Positions 1-5,433 are shown, counted from the first letter of the stretch. The stretch is 6,927 nucleotides of DNA from Hyphomicrobiales bacterium (GCA_028279265.1 JANQOC010000711.1:1-6927), one strand, 5' to 3'. Numbers and translations: made by a program. Notes: generated from the sequence alone by a model not told the origin.

Positions 1-623
1 GCCGCGTCATAGGCCGCCCCATAGTCGGGATCGATATCCCGGGCCAGTTTGAACTTGCGGGCGTCGTCACGCTGGACGAGAAAGAGGAGGACCGCCCGGT
101 GCCCTTCCCGCACCATGTCCGACAATTCCTGCAGGTGGCGGGCGCCGCGCTTCGTTACAGAATCCGGGAATTCCGCCAGTCCATCCTCGCGCATCAAATG
201 GACATTCTTTATTTCCAGGTAACAGTCCGGCGCCTTGTCTTTCGTGAGCAGAAAGTCGACCCGGCTCGACTGGCCGTACTTAACCTCCCGGCGAAAGGCC
301 GGATAAGATTTAAGTTCCTTGATCTGCCCTTGGTCCAGGGCTTCGGCGACCAGTGAGTTGGGATGAGATGTGTTGATCCCAACCAGGGTGCGCCCGCTGC
401 CGAGATCAACTTCCGCGAGTTCCCAGGAATATTTGAGCTTTCGCTTGGGATTCTGGCTTTCGGACAACCAGACCTTCATACCCTCATCCTTCAGCCCAAG
501 CATGGACCCCGGATTGGCACAATGAGCCGTGACAATGCTTCCATCATTGAGTTCGACATCTGCCAGGAAACGCTTGTACCGTTTGAGCAGCCGCCCTTCG
601 ATAAGATTTGCCGGAAATTTCAT
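1..623 (-). CDS. sfsA: SfsA family DNA-binding/nuclease-like protein, 3' end cut by window edge
   Basis: Translation of the minus strand from the ATG at 623 gives 207 residues with no stop before the window edge, so the C-terminus is missing; E. coli SfsA is about 234 residues, so roughly 27 are lost. The N-terminal OB-like part holds VTAHCANPGSM at 31-41. The restriction-endonuclease-like core follows with SRVDFLL at 120-126 and YLEIKNV at 135-141, giving the D123, E137 and K139 arrangement of a metal-dependent nuclease fold, then FPDSVTKRGARHL at 152-164 and LLFLVQRDD at 179-187. SfsA was named for sugar fermentation stimulation in E. coli and binds DNA; its physiological role is unsettled. 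An in-frame TAG lies four codons upstream, so this ATG is the first possible start. No clear Shine-Dalgarno sequence precedes it. The gene is divergent from the cinA-like gene. The family call is secure; the function is not. Confidence 0.95.
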   Translation of the reverse strand, partial: MKFPANLIEGRLLKRYKRFLADVELNDGSIVTAHCANPGSMLGLKDEGMKVWLSESQNPKRKLKYSWELAEVDLGSGRTLVGINTSHPNSLVAEALDQGQIKELKSYPAFRREVKYGQSSRVDFLLTKDKAPDCYLEIKNVHLMREDGLAEFPDSVTKRGARHLQELSDMVREGHRAVLLFLVQRDDARKFKLARDIDPDYGAAYDA

Positions 624-655
624 GAGCGCATGCTATTAAGGGAGAGCTGTCAATA

Positions 656-669
656 CAAGCCACGGCTTG
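656..669. promoter_or_regulatory. 14-bp dyad between divergent sfsA and cinA-like genes
   Basis: CAAGCC-AC-GGCTTG is a perfect 6-bp inverted repeat with a 2-bp centre, 33 bp upstream of the sfsA start and 71 bp upstream of the cinA-like start. Its position between divergent genes fits an operator for a dimeric regulator. This is inference; no matching regulator or convincing promoter hexamers were seen, and a dyad this short can arise by chance. Confidence 0.3.
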
Positions 670-740
670 AGAATATCCACCATTGGCGGTAAGTATCGAC
701 AAGAGAAAATCAGATACAAGAAAACTCAGGGCAAAAAAGA

Positions 741-1511
741 ATGTCAGAACAAACGGATGCTGAAAACCAAAACGGAGACAATGGAAAAATCACCGCTGCC
801 CTTTTGGTCATTGGCGATGAAATTCTCTCCGGGCGTACGAAAGATAAGAATATTGGCACCATTGCGGATCACCTGACCGACGTGGGCATTCAATTGCGCG
901 AAGTCCGCGTCGTGGCGGATGAAGAGGTTGATATCGTCGCGGCGGTCAATGCGCTGCGGAAAGAAAATACCTATCTATTTACGACCGGTGGCATCGGACC
1001 TACGCACGACGATATTACCGCCGACTGCGTTGCCAAAGCTTTCAATGTGAGCATTGATGTCGATCAAAGGGCTGTCGATGTTATGCGGGCAAAGCGCCCG
1101 GACATGGAATTGAACGAAGCCCGCCTGCGCATGGCCCGTATCCCTGATGGGGCCGACCTCATCGAAAACGCTGTCTCAGGCGCTCCCGGTTTCATGCTTG
1201 ACAACGTCATGGTCATGGCCGGTGTTCCCAGTATTATGCAGTCCATGCTGGCCGCCGTGACACCGCGACTGAAAACGGGGAAAAAGATGATGTCCGTCAC
1301 CCTTGAGGTCAAAAGACCGGAGGGCGCCGTTGCCGGTCCCCTGGGTCGGATTGCGGAAACGTTCCCTGATGTTTCCATGGGCAGCTACCCTTACTATATA
1401 GATGGGAACTATGGAACAAATCTCGTCCTCAGGAGCACGGATGCGGCGCGCCTGGAGGCAGCGGAAGCCGCTTTGAAAAAAGAGCTGACCGACACAGGAT
1501 TGATTGATTAA
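741..1511 (+). CDS. CinA-like MoCF/molybdopterin-binding domain protein (short form)
   Basis: This 256-residue protein is a stand-alone MoCF_biosynth (COG1058) domain of the CinA N-terminal type. Family motifs are LLVIGDEILSGRTKDKN at 21-37, the TTGGIGPTHDD nucleotide/pterin-site loop at 81-91, GAPGF at 148-152 and AGVP at 160-163. Full-length CinA is about 400 residues and carries a C-terminal nicotinamide-nucleotide amidohydrolase domain; that domain is absent here, which is the common short form in Alphaproteobacteria. Related domains have been linked to pyrophosphatase activity on ADP-ribose or FAD, so a nucleotide-hydrolase role is plausible but not shown. The first 15 residues form a polar, Asn/Glu/Asp-rich tail before the first beta strand. 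The ATG at 741 has an AGGG nine bases upstream. The gene stands 273 bp before map on the same strand, with a hairpin in between, so co-transcription is uncertain. Confidence 0.9.
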   Translation: MSEQTDAENQNGDNGKITAALLVIGDEILSGRTKDKNIGTIADHLTDVGIQLREVRVVADEEVDIVAAVNALRKENTYLFTTGGIGPTHDDITADCVAKAFNVSIDVDQRAVDVMRAKRPDMELNEARLRMARIPDGADLIENAVSGAPGFMLDNVMVMAGVPSIMQSMLAAVTPRLKTGKKMMSVTLEVKRPEGAVAGPLGRIAETFPDVSMGSYPYYIDGNYGTNLVLRSTDAARLEAAEAALKKELTDTGLID

Positions 1512-1523
1512 GTTCATGATATA

Positions 1524-1557
1524 TAAAATCAAATTCAATTTTCCGAGTTTGATTTTA
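1524..1557 (+). terminator. AT-rich hairpin after the cinA-like gene, possible terminator
   Basis: A 13-bp stem with one G-T wobble pairs 1524-1536 with 1545-1557 around an 8-nt loop, starting 12 bp after the cinA-like stop codon. The outer 10 bp (TAAAATCAAA against TTTGATTTTA) are perfect. The position fits a terminator, but the stem is AT-rich and the only U run (TTTT) is inside its 3' arm, with none after it. It may be a weak or bidirectional terminator, an mRNA-end stabiliser or a protein-binding dyad. Confidence 0.45.
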
Positions 1558-1601
1558 CACGAATTCAGTGGCGTCTTTTCATTGTTTTTGATAGTCTGGC
1601 G

Positions 1602-1776
1602 TTCCTGACCTGTTTTTCGGATACACCCAATTTCGGTTGAACAGAACAAGAGACGATCTCGGGGTCAGGCTGCAAATCAAGAACCGTTAGGCAGAGGATA
1701 CCCGTCGGGAAAATGAGGACTGAACGACATTGAGTCATGTCAGGAAGAGCCCTGTTAGGATGAGCCCAGTCAGGAA
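1602..1776 (+). promoter_or_regulatory. Candidate structured leader upstream of map
   Basis: TTCCTGACC at 1602-1610 can pair with GGTCAGG at 1663-1669 (7 bp) or, exclusively, with GTCAGGAA at 1739-1746 or 1769-1776 (8 bp each). The last copy contains the AGGA that serves as the map Shine-Dalgarno sequence. Mutually exclusive pairings of this kind are what translation-control leaders use. Whether they form is inference: no known riboswitch consensus was recognised, 8-bp matches over this distance can be chance, and no promoter upstream of 1602 was identified. Confidence 0.25.
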
Positions 1777-1782
1777 AAAGAA
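1738..1782 (+). repeat. Three 15-bp tandem direct repeats ending in the map ribosome binding site
   Basis: The units are TGTCAGGAAGAGCCC (1738-1752), TGTTAGGATGAGCCC (1753-1767) and AGTCAGGAAAAAGAA (1768-1782). The first two agree at 13 of 15 bases; the third keeps the GTCAGGAA core. Each carries an AGGA, so three Shine-Dalgarno-like sequences sit in 15-bp register, and the third lies nine bases before the map ATG. Further GTYAGG copies occur at 1664 and 1686. Confidence 0.7.
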
Positions 1783-1784
1783 GA

Positions 1785-2609
1785 ATGAGCGACATTGATC
1801 TTTCGACCGGCCGCATGCCCGGCAATGCTATTCCTATTCATGGGCCTGAAGCCTTCGCTTCCATGCACAAGGCCGGGAAACTGGCGGCGGAAGCCCTGGA
1901 TCTTATGTGTTCTCATGTCGCGCCCGGTGTCACAACCCAGGCATTGGATGACATCATCTATGAATTCGCGTGCGACAACAATGCCATTCCCGCAACCCTG
2001 AATTACCGCGGCTACACGAAATCGTGCTGCACCTCCCTGAATCATGTGGTCTGTCACGGCATTCCCGGAAGCAAACCGCTGAAGGAAGGTGATATTCTCA
2101 ATATTGACGTCACCCTGATCGTGGATGGTTGGCATGGGGACACCAGTCGCATGTATGCGGTGGGCGCTATTTCGCGGCGTGCGGAACGCTTGATCAGCGT
2201 GACTTATGAATCCCTTTGTCGAGGCGTCGCCGCCGTCCGCAACGGCATTACCACCGGCGATCTCGGACATGCCATCCAGTCCTACGCAGAATCCGAACGT
2301 TGCAGTGTCGTCAGGGATTTCTGCGGTCATGGGCTCGGACGCGTGTTTCACGATCGCCCAAACATCCTTCACTATGGCAATCCGGGAGAAGGCCTGAAAC
2401 TGAAATCCGGCATGCTGTTCACCATCGAGCCAATGATCAACCTCGGGAAACCCCATGTCAAAATACTGAATGACGGATGGACCGCCGTTACCCGGGATCG
2501 CTCCCTGTCCGCCCAGTTCGAACATACGATCGGCGTGACTGATGAGGGATGCGAGATTTTCACCTTATCTCCAGGTGGGCTCGATTGCCCTCCCTATCAG
2601 ACCGATTGA
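1785..2609 (+). CDS. map: Type I methionine aminopeptidase
   Basis: This enzyme removes the initiator methionine from nascent proteins in the cytoplasm when the second residue is small. The 274-residue product has the full pita-bread fold. The five dinuclear metal ligands are D108 (LNIDV), D119 (HGDTS), H182 (GHGLG), E215 (FTIEPM) and E246 (QFEHT). The catalytic histidines are H91 in VVCHGIPG and H189. The length is close to the usual 250-275 residues, with a 12-residue polar extension before the first conserved helix. The ATG at 1785 has CAGGAAAAAGAAG just upstream, with AGGA nine bases away. The last four bases overlap a candidate TTG start of radC. The leader contains tandem repeats and mini-ORFs, one of which (1760-1798) runs through this start codon in another frame, so initiation here may depend on translation of the leader. 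All key residues are present and the call is secure. Confidence 0.98.
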   Translation: MSDIDLSTGRMPGNAIPIHGPEAFASMHKAGKLAAEALDLMCSHVAPGVTTQALDDIIYEFACDNNAIPATLNYRGYTKSCCTSLNHVVCHGIPGSKPLKEGDILNIDVTLIVDGWHGDTSRMYAVGAISRRAERLISVTYESLCRGVAAVRNGITTGDLGHAIQSYAESERCSVVRDFCGHGLGRVFHDRPNILHYGNPGEGLKLKSGMLFTIEPMINLGKPHVKILNDGWTAVTRDRSLSAQFEHTIGVTDEGCEIFTLSPGGLDCPPYQTD

Positions 2610-3331
2610 GCATTTTGGGCAAGAGACACGAACAAAGTTTCGCAGATCACCCTGTTGGGGAAATTCATCAGACGGGTCACCGGCAACGATTGCGGAAACG
2701 GTTCGATGAATTTGGAGATGAGAGTCTCGCCGACTATGAACTGCTCGAAATGGTATTGTTTCGTGCTATTGCCCGCAGGGACACAAAGCCCCTGGCAAAG
2801 GCTCTGCTAAAAAAATTCAAAAATTTTTCTGCCGTGATTCATGCCCCGGAACATCTGCTGCGAGAAGTCCCTGGTATCGGCAAGAGTGCCGCTCAGGAAA
2901 TCGCCCTGATCCGGGCCGCCGCCAATCGGCTTAAGCGGCGGGAAATCGAAACCAGCCCCGTTCTTGGATCCTGGGACAAGGTTCTCGACTATTGCGCCAA
3001 CATCATGGGCCATGAAACCCGGGAACAGTTTCGTATCCTCTTTCTCGACAAACGCAATCGGCTGATAACCGATGAATGCCAACAACAGGGCACCGTTGAT
3101 CACACCCCCGTCTATGTGCGAGAAATTGTCCGCCGCGCCCTCGAGCTTTCAGCAACGGCATTGATCCTGGTGCATAATCATCCATCGGGAGATCCGGAGC
3201 CCTCACAGGCGGATATTCAAATGACAAAAAAAATCGTGGAAGCCACAAAATCCCTGAACATCGTCATCCATGAACATCTCATTATCTGCCGCAACAGACA
3301 TTTCAGCTTTCGCCAGAACGGACTCTTGTAA
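2606..3331 (+). CDS. radC: RadC family JAB1/MPN-type protein
   Basis: Starting from TTG at 2606 the product is 241 residues, in the usual 220-250 range. The N-terminal RadC domain begins at GHRQRLRKRF (24-33), with LADYELLEMVLFRAIARRD at 41-59 and a helix-hairpin-helix at 85-108 centred on VPGIGKSAA. The C-terminal JAMM metal site is HNHPSGD at 190-196 plus D203 in SQAD, completing the H-x-H-x(10)-D signature. RadC was once tied to DNA repair in E. coli, but that link was withdrawn; its role remains unclear, with suggestions in recombination and mobile-DNA biology. Start choice: the TTG overlaps the map TGA as TTGA, a typical coupled 4-nt junction, and leaves a normal N-terminal tail. An ATG at 2549 is in frame but would overlap map by 61 bp, and its GAGGG abuts the ATG. 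A TTG at 2615 is a third option. Confidence 0.93.
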   Translation: MSILGKRHEQSFADHPVGEIHQTGHRQRLRKRFDEFGDESLADYELLEMVLFRAIARRDTKPLAKALLKKFKNFSAVIHAPEHLLREVPGIGKSAAQEIALIRAAANRLKRREIETSPVLGSWDKVLDYCANIMGHETREQFRILFLDKRNRLITDECQQQGTVDHTPVYVREIVRRALELSATALILVHNHPSGDPEPSQADIQMTKKIVEATKSLNIVIHEHLIICRNRHFSFRQNGLL

Positions 3332-3371
3332 CGCATGAGATTTGTAACGCTTGTAGCCCTGGTCAAATTTG

Positions 3372-3402
3372 GAAAAAGAAAAGGTGCGCCGCCTTATGCG
3401 GC
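3372..3402 (-). terminator. Rho-independent terminator ending the ACP-KAS-cyclophilin-like operon
   Basis: Read on the minus strand, GCCGC-ATAAG-GCGGC (3402-3388) forms a GC-rich 5-bp hairpin, followed after GCACC by TTTTCTTTTT (3382-3373). The loop contains the TAA stop of the cyclophilin-like gene, so coding sequence and terminator overlap. The short stem and five-base gap before the T-tract make it a moderate terminator. On the plus strand no T-tract follows, so it would not stop radC transcripts in the same way. Confidence 0.6.
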
Positions 3403-3768
3403 AGCCTCGACGGATACCGGGTCACCGTCACGAACTGACCGTAGTGCCGTAACGTCATCCAGAGCATTTGCAAATATGTTGCAGGGATTGGCGAGACGGA
3501 TTTCATCGCCTTCAGATATGGGTGTCGGGCCAAATCCAATGGCGATAGCCTGTCCCTGTGTCCAGAAAGCTATTTCACCGGCCCGGACGATAGCCGTTGC
3601 TCCGGCTTCCAGCTCCGCCGATACAGGTGTTGAGAAATATACCTCGTCACCCCAGGTCTGGGCCGCTGCGGTGATTGGCAATTGCGCGAGTACCGCATGG
3701 GCCGTCGGCGTGTCCAGGCAGGTTGCCCGGATCTTGACGGTTCCGCAGGTAATCAGGATTTCGGTCAT
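3394..3768 (-). CDS. Cyclophilin-like fold protein (TM1367/COG2164 type)
   Basis: The 124-residue protein matches the small cyclophilin-like family (Pfam Cyclophil_like, PF04126, typified by TM1367). The signatures are WGDEVYFSTP at 39-48 and GEIAFWTQGQAIAIGFGPTP at 64-83, followed by a Gly/Asp-bounded strand at 87-95. The family has a cyclophilin-like beta barrel but is not known to be a prolyl isomerase, and I see no evidence for one here; the biochemical role is unknown. No signal peptide or membrane segment is present, so it should be cytoplasmic. The ATG at 3768 has GAGG six bases upstream; an in-frame TTG at 3789 lacks such support. It follows the KAS gene by 53 bp on the same strand and is the last gene before a terminator-like hairpin, so it is probably co-transcribed with the ACP and KAS. 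The C-terminus is a short Ala-rich tail. Confidence 0.85.
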   Translation of the reverse strand: MTEILITCGTVKIRATCLDTPTAHAVLAQLPITAAAQTWGDEVYFSTPVSAELEAGATAIVRAGEIAFWTQGQAIAIGFGPTPISEGDEIRLANPCNIFANALDDVTALRSVRDGDPVSVEAAA

Positions 3769-3774
3769 TTGAGG

Positions 3775-3778
3775 CCTC
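3775..3778 (-). promoter_or_regulatory. Shine-Dalgarno GAGG deciding the cyclophilin-like start
   Basis: On the minus strand GAGG lies six bases before the ATG at 3768 and is part of the 8-bp palindrome GAGGCCTC. It favours this ATG over the in-frame TTG seven codons upstream. Confidence 0.6.
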
Positions 3779-3821
3779 GGGGGCTTCAATACAGGGACAA
3801 AGCAACCAACGCGCTAAACCA

Positions 3822-5054
3822 TCACGAAGGATCGGGGCCAAACACCAGAACCGCATTCAGGCCGCCGAATGCAAATGAGTTACATACGGTGTAATTCACT
3901 TCTTTTTCGCGTCCCTGGTTGGGAATATAATCGAGGTCACATTCCGGATCCGCTTCATTGAGATTAATGGTTGGCGGAACGAAATTGTTCTGCATGGCGA
4001 GCAGACAGGCGATGGACTCAACGGCTCCGCCGCCGCCAAGGCAATGGCCGTGCATGGATTTGGTCGAGGATATGGGAATATCATTGATGGCTTTACCGAA
4101 GACTTTCTTCAGCGCCTGTGTTTCATTGACATCGTTGATTGTCGTCGCCGTTCCGTGGGCATTGATATAATCGATATCCGATCCCGAAAGCCCGGCCTGA
4201 GCCATGGCCTGCTCGATGGCGCCGGAAGCGCCGTCAATATCCGGGTTGACCATGTCGGCGGCGTCTGAAGTCGTGCCAAATCCCTTGATTTCGGCGATAA
4301 TATTAGCGCCGCGGGCCTTGGCATGTTCGAGCTCTTCAAGCACCAGAACACCGCCACCCTCGCCGAGAACCGTTCCATTTCGTTCCTTGGAGAAGGGAAA
4401 CAGACCTTTTTCGCTGAGAACATGCAGGGCCTGCCAGGCGCGTGTCGCTCCGAGGCAAAGGGATGCCTCCGTGGCTCCGGCAACACCGCTGTCGACCATG
4501 CCTGACTGGATCATCTGATAGGTGAGACCGATGGCATGGGTAGCCGTTGAACAGGCGCTAACGACACCGAATGTCGGGCCTTTGATGCCATATTCAATAC
4601 TGACATGTGCGGAGGCCGAACTGCCAATGGCCCGCAGGAGTGTCAGGGGGTGGGTTGCTCTTTTGCCTTCGGCAAAAAGTCCATGATAGGCATCTTCGAG
4701 TGTGGTCAAACCACCAATACCGGAACCGATGATAGCGGCGGCACGATAAGGATCTTCAAAGGGAACCGCTATGCCCGATTGTTCGACGGCTTCTTCAGCA
4801 GCCGTGCCTGCGAACTGCGAATATCGATCTCCAAGCTGAACCGCCCGGCTCTTCACATGTATCTTGGGATCGAAATCCTTGACCTCAGCCGCGATCTTGC
4901 AGCGAAGTTCACTGGTATCGAATCCCTCGACTTCGCCGATTCCACATCTGCCGTTTTTCAGGGAGTCCCAGAAGGCGTCCTGTCCGATACCGATAGCTGA
5001 GACGACACCCATACCGGTGACGACGACGCGGCGGGCACCATTTACATTTGTCAT
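3822..5054 (-). CDS. Beta-ketoacyl-ACP synthase, FabF/NodE-like
   Basis: This 410-residue thiolase-fold enzyme should condense an acyl-ACP or acyl primer with malonyl-ACP, with loss of CO2. The active site is complete: nucleophile C168 in VSACSTATHA, H300 in INAHGTATT, K332 and H337 in STKSMHGHCLGGGG. The N-terminal VVVTGMGVVSAIG (10-22) and PFSKERNGTVLGEGGGVLVLE (220-240) are typical of KAS II. Several positions differ from housekeeping FabF: the C-terminal gating loop reads NSFAFGGLNAV (392-402) rather than NSFGFGGTN, and the loop after H300 reads NDVNE (307-311), which from memory resembles NodE-type synthases. It sits 67 bp downstream of the ACP gene and 53 bp upstream of the cyclophilin-like gene, suggesting a dedicated ACP-KAS pair. 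A GAGG lies about 11-12 bases before the ATG, inside a small hairpin. The enzyme class is secure; the specialised role is inference, and a housekeeping KAS II is the alternative. Confidence 0.93.
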   Translation of the reverse strand: MTNVNGARRVVVTGMGVVSAIGIGQDAFWDSLKNGRCGIGEVEGFDTSELRCKIAAEVKDFDPKIHVKSRAVQLGDRYSQFAGTAAEEAVEQSGIAVPFEDPYRAAAIIGSGIGGLTTLEDAYHGLFAEGKRATHPLTLLRAIGSSASAHVSIEYGIKGPTFGVVSACSTATHAIGLTYQMIQSGMVDSGVAGATEASLCLGATRAWQALHVLSEKGLFPFSKERNGTVLGEGGGVLVLEELEHAKARGANIIAEIKGFGTTSDAADMVNPDIDGASGAIEQAMAQAGLSGSDIDYINAHGTATTINDVNETQALKKVFGKAINDIPISSTKSMHGHCLGGGGAVESIACLLAMQNNFVPPTINLNEADPECDLDYIPNQGREKEVNYTVCNSFAFGGLNAVLVFGPDPS

Positions 5055-5065
5055 ACGGATTTGCT

Positions 5066-5080
5066 ACCTCAAAAAGAGGT
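5066..5080 (-). promoter_or_regulatory. Small hairpin over the KAS Shine-Dalgarno sequence
   Basis: On the minus strand ACCTC-TTTTT-GAGGT forms a 5-bp stem. Its 3' arm is the only Shine-Dalgarno-like sequence before the KAS ATG at 5054. If folded it would mask that site, so KAS translation could depend on ribosomes leaving the ACP gene. The stem is short, so the effect would be mild. Confidence 0.35.
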
Positions 5081-5121
5081 TCTCTGAAATTGGTGGTCTA
5101 AACGATAGTTAATTGATCAAA

Positions 5122-5391
5122 TTAAGCTGCGGCACCTGATGTGCCTGATTCCGCCATGATCGCTTTCACTTTATCGACAACCGATCCGACGGTCGCAAAA
5201 TCTTCGACTTCCTCGTTGGCGTTGTACGGTATTTCAATTCCGAAGGTATCTTCAATATCGAACACGATAACGGCGAGATCGAGAGATTCGATATCCAGAT
5301 CGCTCAACGGCGTATCCAGCCCCACTGACTCAGGAGGGTCTTTCATATTCTTTTTCAAAATGTCAACAATCTTTGTGGCCACTTCGTCCAT
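5122..5391 (-). CDS. Acyl carrier protein, specialised type
   Basis: This 89-residue acidic protein has the four-helix ACP layout. The 4'-phosphopantetheine attachment site is S36 in LDIESLDLA, so the usual DSL is ESL here. It is followed by the recognition-helix region VIVFDIEDTFGIEIPYNAN (41-59) and a third-helix segment FATVGSVVDKV (65-75), ending in a Gly/Ala/Ser tail. It would carry growing acyl chains as thioesters for the downstream synthase. The sequence differs from housekeeping AcpP, which normally lies beside fabG and fabF; the IESLD site and IPYNAN segment recall NodF-like or other specialised ACPs. It is not AcpXL-like in its C-terminal half. GGGAG lies six bases before the ATG, and directly upstream of that is a 7-bp inverted repeat that could act on translation. 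It heads the leftward operon and is divergent from the acyl-CoA ligase. Confidence 0.93.
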   Translation of the reverse strand: MDEVATKIVDILKKNMKDPPESVGLDTPLSDLDIESLDLAVIVFDIEDTFGIEIPYNANEEVEDFATVGSVVDKVKAIMAESGTSGAAA

Positions 5392-5397
5392 TTTTGT

Positions 5398-5402
5398 CTC
5401 CC
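5398..5402 (-). promoter_or_regulatory. Shine-Dalgarno GGGAG of the ACP gene
   Basis: GGGAG on the minus strand lies six bases before the ACP ATG at 5391. Its 5' side abuts the AGGGGTA arm of an inverted repeat, so folding of the leader could affect access to it. Confidence 0.7.
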
Positions 5403-5433
5403 TACCCCTGAATCTGGTTTTCGCTAAGGGGTA
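5403..5433 (-). promoter_or_regulatory. Inverted repeat abutting the ACP ribosome binding site
   Basis: Perfect 7-bp arms TACCCCT and AGGGGTA are separated by 17 bases. On the minus strand the second arm ends exactly where GGGAG begins. It may be an mRNA hairpin controlling ACP translation or a DNA operator; the sequence alone does not decide. No familiar regulator consensus was recognised. Confidence 0.4.

Noticed and set aside
625..653. Perfect TTGACA on the minus strand upstream of sfsA
   Set aside because: At 17-bp spacing the -10 position reads TGCGCT, and nothing TATAAT-like lies at 16-18 bp before the ATG; it would also leave almost no leader.
1565..1825. Minus-strand open frame of 86 codons across the map leader
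   Set aside because: It overlaps the start of map antisense, has no recognisable domain, and its composition looks like a read-through of the repeats; no ribosome site stands out.
1770..2525. Long minus-strand open frame of 251 codons antisense to map
   Set aside because: map is unmistakable on the plus strand with all metal ligands; this frame is a codon-bias shadow with no family resemblance.
3335..3772. Plus-strand open frame of 145 codons antisense to the cyclophilin-like gene
   Set aside because: The minus-strand protein has clear family motifs and a Shine-Dalgarno; this frame is Ala/Ser-rich without motifs.
4661..4677. Hairpin TTTTGCC-TTC-GGCAAAA inside the KAS gene, terminator-like
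   Set aside because: It encodes ordinary KAS residues (FAEGK), and no T-tract follows on either strand.
3822..5391. ACP-KAS as part of the AcpXL very-long-chain lipid A cluster
   Set aside because: The ACP lacks the longer AcpXL C-terminal region, and no fabZ, second KAS, dehydrogenase or LpxXL gene is adjacent in the window.
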